Source: Haberlea rhodopensis | Lineage: Eukaryota; Streptophyta; Magnoliopsida; Lamiales; Gesneriaceae | Length of the DNA: 64,000 nt | NCBI GenBank assembly: GCA_907163345.1 | Contig: CAJQUN010000009.1 | Coordinates: 7,068,001 to 7,132,000 of the forward strand | Direction: 5' to 3' | In this document: positions 56,540 through 64,000 of the stretch, piece after piece | Numbering within the stretch: position 1 is the stretch's first letter | Layout: each line of letters starts with the position of its first letter | Translations under genes and position numbers: made by a program | The notes under the pieces: model-generated | Seen by the model: only the letters and a program-made list of their open reading frames with translations | Told to the model about the DNA's origin: nothing | The model's database searches: none

Positions 56540-57130
56540 CATTTTCCTACTAATTCTGAACTTACAGTGATTAGTTAATTGATCAAGAGCAAGAATACAA
56601 ATATCATCCAAATTTACATAATCAAATTTTGTAACATAACCTCCAATATAATGAGCAATAGGCAACAACCGAGAAACACCACCATAATGAAGTGAAATAG
56701 TGATATTATTATCACGTGCAGCTATTACATAGAAAAAAATAAAATATCATATTTTATTGAATTAAAAACTCAAAAAGTTTCACAAGTTATTGAGTTTCAA
56801 TACAAAAACTCAAAGATACAAAAAAAATTTGAGTTTAACTCAAAAACTAAAAAATACAAAGAGTTCACAAAGACTATATCATCATTACATCACCACGTTA
56901 AAAACTCAAAGATATTTCACAAATTAAATATCATATTTTGCTTCTTTCTACGGTGAAGAAGAACCAGTCAAATGGAGGTAAATGTAGCTCATTTTCATCC
57001 CTAATAATCACCATTTTCTTCGGTTAGTAGGAAGCAGTGGTAGTGTTATTGCGTAGAAATTGGGTAGCTTTTGAGAGAAGGTTTAAACGAAATGGATTGT
57101 TATTTGGAAGAAACTTAAAAATACATTTTT
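56540..57130. other. Non-coding 5' part of the MULE
   Basis: Between the transposase start and the right TIR. AT-rich with repeated CTCAAAAACT/AAAACTCAAAG words around 56765-56900. It should contain the transposase promoter, reading to the left. No gene is visible. Confidence 0.4.
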
Positions 57131-57377
57131 GGCTCAAAGGGATGAAAATTCCGGATACTGACATATAAATGACTAACATTGCAAGGTGACAAAACATAAA
57201 TGATGAAAATTATGAGTCTTGATAATTAAAGGACTAAAATTGTAAGTTATAAACTTAAAGAACCGAAATTGCTTATATTATAATAAATATAGATGATCAA
57301 AAATGTGGAGTTAAAACCATATAAGTACGATTAATGCAGCAAATTGAAAGTTAAATGATGGAAAATGCATTTTTCCC
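57131..57377. repeat. Right terminal inverted repeat of the MULE
   Basis: About 247 bases, reverse complement of the left TIR with scattered substitutions. It ends GCATTTTTCCC directly before the target duplication GTTTCAGTT. Confidence 0.9.
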
Positions 57378-57474
57378 GTTTCAGTTCAGCTTTGTATCCG
57401 AACTTGCGAAGTGTCGCGAACTCTTTTCCTCGAGCGATCTCTAAGCAGAAGGGGAAATCATTTTAATCAAGGAA

Positions 57475-60400
57475 ATGAGGGCCCATTACTGGGTTCGAGC
57501 TTCTGCTTCCGATTTCACTGGATCTATCCCTCAGCCGAGAAGGCATGCTTCTCTCTCTTCCTTGCTAACAAGTTTTCACAGCTGATTCTATAACTCTTGT
57601 AAAATTTGATGCTCATAACTAATGAATCGCGTTGATAGATTAACAAACATCTCAGTATAACATTCAGTTTGTTGATAATTGCAGCGGCCACACTGCTGTG
57701 AACATCGGCAAGTCCAAGATCGTATTTTTTGGTGGTTTAGTGGACAAGAAATTCCTCAACGATGTCACTGTTTATGACATTGGTATTTTTATGATTTTAT
57801 ATGCTGTCTGGATCCATTATTATCTTTTCGGATGTTTAAAATTAGCATTAATTTTGGTTGTACAAGCGCTGGTTGTTATGTTTTATGCTGATTTTTGTCC
57901 TAGTTATGCATAAATATCGTTTGTTCTGCCCCATTATATATTGCGAGGAAAAGACTTATCATTTACATTGGCCTTGGGCAAGGTGGATGGAATTCACTTA
58001 GTTTCAGGGATGACAAAATGTAAACTAAATTCTTTGTCCTCTTTAGATACCGATATTATCTGATTATGGAGTACTAGGAGACTTATCATGCTTCTACGAG
58101 AATAAGCTGATCTTAAAGTTGTTATTTTAAGCATTTGAATAAATATTTAGGTAATGTTAATTGACGTATAAGTATATTTTTAAATTTTGCATGTTACAGA
58201 AAGAAAATTATGGTTTCAGCCAAAGTGCACAGGCAGTGGATCTAACGGACAAATGGGCCCTAGCCCGCGTGCTTTTCATATTGCTGTTGCGATTGATTGT
58301 CACATGTTCGTTTTTGGTGGAAGGCTTGGTGGAAATAGGTATTATGGTGCAATTCATTTTCTGTAGCTTGTTAATCACCAAAGCTTGTTTAGAATTGTTT
58401 GTTTACCAGAAGGTTTGTGATTTACAGGTTGGGTGATTTTTGGGTCCTAGATACTGGTAAGCTTCCATTAGTGCCATATTAGATACTCTAGAATGATGGG
58501 AGCTAAACATGTTAAGGCGTTTTACTGATGTCCTCTTGGTGGCAGATATATGGCAATGGTCAGAACTCACCAGTTTTGGTGATTTACCCTCATCAAGGGA
58601 TTTTGCAGCTGCTTCACCTGTTGGAAACCATAAAATTGTGATGTAGAAATAATTCTCTTTTTTATTATTTATTTGGCTTTTGTTCTATGTTTTGTCTTTG
58701 AAAATCTTAATTCAATGCAGGTATGGTGGTTGGGATGGCAAGAAGTGGCTTTCAGATGTCTACATCCTAGACACAAGTAAGTTTATTCTTCATTTCACTG
58801 TATTCTGCTGTTTCGTCATATTTAATTTGCATTCTAGTTTCCTAAATATTTGATTTTCTTCTGGAACAGTTTCACTCGAGTGGATGGAGTTGTCAGTTTC
58901 AGGGGCTTTACCCCCACCAAGATGTGGCCATTCTGTCACGATGATTGAGAAGCGCTTGCTCGTGTATGGTGGTAGAGGTAATTTTGCATCCTTTTGATTG
59001 CCCAAGGGTAAACAGTCTGTTTTTTTAAAGAACTAAGGAAACAGAATCATTTTCATAGGAATCATGCTTTCATTGTTTGACTGTCATTGGGTTCAAACTT
59101 AGAAAGAAAATGGTTTCTCACTCTGGGTGACCACCTGAATAAAAGATACGACATTTTTGTGATGTCTAAGAATCCATGCTTCGATATTGTTTGATGGAAT
59201 GTGATTGGCATATAGCTTAGAAAGAAAATGGTTTCTCAGTTTTGTTGACCACCTGAACCTACTGTATGGTGTTTTTGTGATTCACCTAAAGCCTTAGTTT
59301 TTTTGATAGTTTCCTCCACTGTATTTCTAATATTTCATACACGCTATATCTTCTAAGTTTTTATTTGCTTCAATTCTCGTCAAAGAAAAAATATGGTGAT
59401 TTATTTGCTTTCCATGTTTGTATAGGGCTCCCTGCTCCTCTGTCCATGTTTGACTCTTACATTTTTATTGAATGCCCAAAATGTATTCTCATTTCCTAAA
59501 GAACGAATTTTCTTTTAAAATTTACATGATATAACTGCCCTTCTTCTTTAGCCATTACTTCCAAGTTAAAAGGGGACTGTCATGATGCAAAAATAAAAAA
59601 ATACAAAAGATCAAGTTTTCCTCGCATCTTAAACCTTACAAATGAGAATGGTAATATTTATGTGTATTTTGTCTCTGTGCTTGAATGCAGCTTTGTGGAT
59701 TTTAGTTAACTTTTGAACTATTGCAGGTGGAGGGGGACCAATTATGGGTGATCTATGGGCTTTAAAGGGCCTTATTGAAGAAGGTATATTTCAAGCTCTT
59801 TATCTTAACACTCATGTAGCAGGAGCAATCAAAAAAGATTTGTTCTGTTAGGAAAGGCAAAAACTTGTTATGTATCAATGTAATCAGTGTTCATGCTTCC
59901 GACTGTGGAATCTGTTCACTTGAAATGCCATCATGTAATTGTTATGACTTTCTTGTGGAAGGAAGAGAATGAAGCTCCTGGATGGACCCAACTGAAGCTT
60001 CCAGGGCAAGCACCTTCGGCCCGCTGTGGACACACAATTACATCTGGAGGACACTATGTAAGTAAACTCATTTAATATTTATCGATGGCATATTTAATTT
60101 GTTTGCAAAAAAAAAAAAAATTAGACTTGTAATTGAACCTAACGATTACCATCTCAAAAAAATTCTTTTGTCATACTTAGCGGTTTAGGTTAAACGTAAC
60201 CTCTTCTTTGGATTGTGTTCCACAATCAGAACGAAAGGAATACCATATTGAAGATCTAGAAGGGAATTGTGTCATTCAAAGGAGTGTTGCAAGTTTGTCA
60301 CTTCTGATTAATAATCTGTTTAGGGTTATGAGGACATTAAGAAAGAGATTATTAGATTGTTTCTCCTTTCTTTTACTTGATAGTTGCATCACTTGATGAA

Positions 60401-63400
60401 ATGTTCAAAGGTTATGCTTACTCATGGCCATGGGAAATGAAAATTGTGGTTACATGAGAAGATGGGTAATAAACCATTGAAATTTACCTTCAATGTTTAG
60501 CTAACATGACTTATTTTTGTAGCTTCGATACACCATTTATTGCAATTTATATGGATAATTATATTCTATCTGGGCATACGACCTTTCAATACATTAATGT
60601 TTTGACCGGGGGAACTATCAAACTAAAGGCATATTATCCAATGTTTGCACAATTTTCTGAGAGTTACATTTATATTTGGATTCATCTATGATTTAGATGA
60701 ACTTAATTAGGATCCCTCAGTTGTGTTGAATTTTTAATTAATTCGTTTATTTTATTTTTTCTTAGATTTAGATATGTATTTTTTTTGTCATTTATCTATC
60801 AAGAACATATGAAAAAGATGTTAATAGTTGACATTTCTTTGAAAAATATTTGTAAAGACATAAACGTTTGGAAATAAAATTTCTAAAGGTCCACATATAA
60901 GTGGCAGCAACTAACAAAGCCGCGGTTAGTTTGTATGTGTATTTTTAAAGAAAATTTTATTTCCTTAGGAAAGATCGAAGTAGAACAAAAGTCCAGCTGC
61001 CACTAGAATGAGACTGTTGTCATGGTACTTGCTCTATCCTTCCAACCACCCATGAAATTGCATTTACTGTTGAAGAAGGAAAAATTTATGCAACAAAAAA
61101 GAGAGAATTCAGAGTGGAATAAGAAGTCTATAGAAAAGAATGTTGGCAGGCTAAAGAATAGGACTGGAATCTCTATAGAAATTTTTATTAAATTGTTCAG
61201 TTTGTCATGGAACAATTGATTAATCTTTCAGGTTAGAATTCCGGTCTCAGTTTCTTACTTGACCTGTGTCAGCCCAAACAGAATTAACTGTAAACACATA
61301 TACAAGTATATTGTTCATCCTTATGATAAAGCAGCCATAAATGAAAGAGTCACTATATGACGCATAATTATTTGTGTCCTGCACACTCAATGGTAAAGTT
61401 GTTTTCTATGATTTTAATTATTGCTCTCACTCATGCAAGTTACCAGTTTTCGTGCACTGTTTGCAGCTTTTGTTATTTGGGGGACATGGAACTGGTGGTT
61501 GGTTGAGCCGTTATGACATTTATTACAATGACTCTGTTGTTTTGGACAGGGGTGAGTGCTTTATGTCTCCCACAATAAAATTGCATTTTTATATTTGGAT
61601 TTACGGCAACGTGACCTTTTCTTCATCTTCCAAGTTTCTATATCTATCATTTTATTTTTATTATTTTGTTGAATGGTTTTTGCACGGTACATAATTGGCA
61701 CATGGCTCAATTATATTCATGGCTCAATTATATTCAAGGCTTAACTCGAATAACAATATCGAGCAAAATATGCACAGATTTACCTTGTTCTTCCAAGATT
61801 CATGTATGCATTAGCCCATCTATGATCTACGAGTCCAATCGAATAGGACATCATCCTTATCTGAACTCTAATTCACTTTTAGCTCATCCTATCCTTAATT
61901 TATTTGGACGAACCTATACCTACGCCGTTGAGTATCCCATGAAACGGCACGTTAACTAAATGATGCCTGATAATGTAGATACAAATACAACACCCGAGCA
62001 TGAAAATAAATGTGTAAACGCAATTGTGCAATTATGATGTATGCAATGTCATACTCGGATATCTCAAATATCAAACTAACTCAGTTTGGATGATATGCTA
62101 ATACGCTCTTGGTGTAGCATGTTGTCCCATCAATTCTGTTGGTGGCTCACATCAGGATAAACATTTTTATTTTATTTTTTGGCAGAAAAATAAATATATG
62201 TTCAAATATTGGAGTGCCAAAAGCACTCCAAAAGTTACATACAAAGAGCCCACATGAAATTCTCCAACCTAAAAAGCAAGTAAACATTTCCTAGGTTCCC
62301 TCAACCAACCCGGAATACATAATGAACATTGACATTACGTCTATTTTCAATCCAAAACCAAGACCTAAATTTAATTAGATCTAACATTTATTATCTTCCA
62401 ACTCTTGACTTTCTTAAAAAATTAATTTGTTTATATTGAGCCAAACAGTCCAAATTTTTGCTTTCCAAATAGTCATCCATCATTTCTCTCCCTTTGTATG
62501 CCCCCAAAGACCTTTGTGATGAAGTGGATGTCCTGCTGAGAATGCCTATTTATTCTGTGTCAATGCCATGAATATGCAGGCCTGTTTGTCTACCCATGTG
62601 GGCACATGAAGTGCTCGAATATTATTCCGCTGGTGAGTCTATCTGAATAATCAGATACAGTTTGAGAGTTTATCAATCCAGAAATTAGGGCTTAAATTTT
62701 AAGCAGAAATAACCGAAACCACTTGCGGAAATTTGAAGCTTATACTAGTTTCCACTTTCTTTTTCAAATTATTGTTGTTATCTTTCTTCTAACTTTAGAA
62801 ACTTTAATGTCTAGATAAAGCTTAGGCATTTTCATTGTAAATTAAACCTTCTCTTATACCAAATTACCAACCTTTACTGAGCTAGAGGTGGTGACGTCTT
62901 CAAGCATTGGCATGCATAAAAATCTTATTGCTTGGAATACACAGTAAAAAATCCTTTGGTAGTCTTTATTCCCTTTCATAATCCAAAATTATATTGATCT
63001 TTTCTCCTGGCATTGACACAATTGCGAGCTTCATTTCCCCTTTAAGTAGAAGGTGACACTGTTGATGATATAGTTGATATGCATGTTTTACTCTCGTCAT
63101 GAACTGCTATTTTTCTCTGTGGATGTTCTCAGCCATGTACATTGCATTTATCTTTTAATAGAAAACATATGTGGAAGTCATTACATGAGATACATGTGAC
63201 TGATCAAAGTTAGTTGATTCTTCCTTTAATTTGGTTATCCATGTTTCTTAAACATAAGTTTTCATGGTGATACTTTTGCAATTGCATGCAGTGTCTGTGC
63301 AGTGGACACGGTTGCCAATTAACAATGAGCCACCTGCTGCTCGAGCATATCATTCAATGAACAGTGCTGGTTCACGATATTTATTATTTGGTGGTTTTGA

Positions 63401-63444
63401 TGGAAAATCAACATATGGTGATCTTTGGTGGCTTGTACCAGAAG
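57475..63444 (+). CDS. Second kelch-repeat protein (3' end not resolved)
   Basis: Exons: 57475-57542, 57685-57782, 58200-58338, 58428-58456, 58546-58642, 58721-58776, 58870-58977, 59727-59783, 59966-60057, 61467-61551 and 63292-63444, open for 327 codons. Intron 1 has a GC donor (AAG/GCATGC) and AG acceptor; the others are GT-AG. Six kelch blades carry GG motifs: VFFGGLVDKKFLNDV, VFGGRLGGNRLGDFW, MYGGWDGKKWLSDVY, VYGGRGGGGPIMGDLW, LFGGHGTGGWLSRYD and LFGGFDGKSTYGDLW. A six-bladed beta-propeller is expected. The last blade reads WWLVPEG, and the exon might be followed by another C-terminal exon beyond a weak donor (GAAG/GTCCGT) or stop at 63461; homologues I remember continue. The start at 57475 is the first in-frame ATG, 89 bases after the MULE target duplication. 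Function unknown; protein binding is inferred from the fold. It is not closely related to the kelch gene at 32425. Confidence 0.85.
61960..62160. repeat. Dispersed intronic repeat (copy 2)
   Basis: Contains ACCCGAGCATGAAAATAAATG, then ACTCGGATATCTCAAATATCAAACTAACTCA, collinear with 9640-9880 in the KH gene. It may extend left to about 61690. The family is not recognised. Confidence 0.4.
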
Positions 63445-64000
63445 GTCCGTGGTTCCTGTAATATGACAATTGGCATTGTTTTATGGTTAAAACTCTCGGT
63501 CTGAATCATTTTCATTCACGGTTGATCTGTATATTATGATAAGCTTTTGAAATAATAAAACCATGATCTATTCATACATCAATATCTAGTAAAACTGTGA
63601 TCTATTCTTACCTCTTTGCGAACTTGTACTTTGTAAAAGACAAAACCTGCTAGCACATTAGTAATTAGTAATTCAATCTTAGTTTTTGTAACTGGAACTT
63701 GTTTGTGTAGTCCACTTTCATACACAAAGTCCTCACATGCGTATTTAGTTACACAAACTTGATCCCAAAAGGCTCAATTATTTTTTCAGAAATCTAAAAA
63801 GTTTGAACTACTCTCTAGGTATACGAAATTAGTTGTCAAAATAGTTGAGAAATAAAAAGGGGATGAGTAGTTTGTGTTCCAGCCAAAACCGAGTGGGGGT
63901 CAGCCTTTAATGAAGCTTACTTGTGATTTACTCACTAGCAGATCATCGTGCTTGCACCTAAAGTGGAAACCATGGTCAAAATCTCATTGGATAACCTCTT
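63445..64000. other. Intron or 3' flank of the second kelch gene
   Basis: No further exon of the kelch gene could be identified with confidence, and no other feature is visible to the window edge. Confidence 0.4.

Larger units (their letters stand above)
53057..57377 (-). mobile_element. Full-length Mutator-like element (MULE) with 9-bp target duplication
   Basis: The element has long terminal inverted repeats (53057-53296 and 57131-57377) beginning GGGGAAAATGCATTTTTCATC and, on the other strand, GGGAAAAATGCATTTTCCATC. It is flanked by identical 9-mers GTTTCAGTT (53048-53056 and 57378-57386). A 9-bp duplication and long TIRs define MULEs. The 4.3-kb interior encodes a MuDR-type transposase on the minus strand, with a SWIM zinc finger and a zinc knuckle, but at least three frameshifts inactivate it. 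The insertion point is about 90-100 bases above the start codon of the second kelch gene. Confidence 0.93.

Noticed and set aside
63445..63461. Stop at 63461 as the certain end of the second kelch protein
   Set aside because: The GT after GAAG is a possible donor and remembered homologues extend further, so the end is left open.

Overview
The window is nuclear DNA from a flowering plant, almost certainly a eudicot. It is AT-rich. It holds a few widely spaced genes, each split by GT-AG introns, separated by layers of transposable elements. I see no bacterial, organellar or viral genome structure, no CRISPR array and no rRNA or tRNA gene.

Five protein-coding genes can be assembled exon by exon. 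(1) 3338-11948 (+): a three-KH-domain RNA-binding protein of the BTR1 type, 317 aa. (2) 20927-23639 (+): a short HMA-domain copper chaperone of the ATX1/CCH type, 87 aa. (3) 32425-40082 (+): a kelch-repeat protein with a C-terminal coiled coil, resembling the C-terminal part of the ACBP4/5 acyl-CoA-binding proteins but lacking the acyl-CoA-binding domain, 507 aa. (4) 41805-43888 (-): a 4-coumarate-CoA ligase-like enzyme ending in the peroxisomal signal SKL, 570 aa. (5) 57475-63444 (+): a second, unrelated kelch protein that runs towards or past the right edge. From memory, BTR1 and the ACBP-like kelch gene are neighbours in Arabidopsis (At5g04430 and At5g04420), so genes 1 and 3 may be an old syntenic pair now separated by about 20 kb of repeats and the copper-chaperone gene. 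The five genes have no evident common pathway, as expected for plant chromatin without operons.

Mobile elements fill the space between the genes. 1-2480 holds a minus-strand retrotransposon remnant. 15618-18877 is a recently inserted Copia element with a CAAAT target duplication, 264-bp LTRs differing at two sites, and most of pol deleted. 25867-31416 is an old, broken Copia element on the minus strand. 44775-45950 is a nest in which a hAT-type MITE with an 8-bp target duplication sits inside a LINE fragment. 48016-48343 is a MULE-like foldback MITE. 50880-52300 holds a dead hAT transposase. 53057-57377 is a complete Mutator-like element with about 245-bp inverted ends and a perfect 9-bp target duplication, inserted about 90 bp upstream of the start codon of gene 5. 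Smaller repeats (SINE-like pieces, a GTGTCCGACAC repeat in three copies, tandem duplications, TA microsatellites) lie in introns and intergenic gaps.

I did not find a convincing previously undescribed system. The points most worth following are the Mutator-like element lodged in the promoter or leader of the second kelch gene, the young but coding-deficient Copia element with a GGGCAG array in its leader, the CCGG-rich palindromic hAT MITE, and several splice-site curiosities: a NAGNAG acceptor, a GC-AG intron, and a duplicated intron 3' end whose extra copy has lost its AG.
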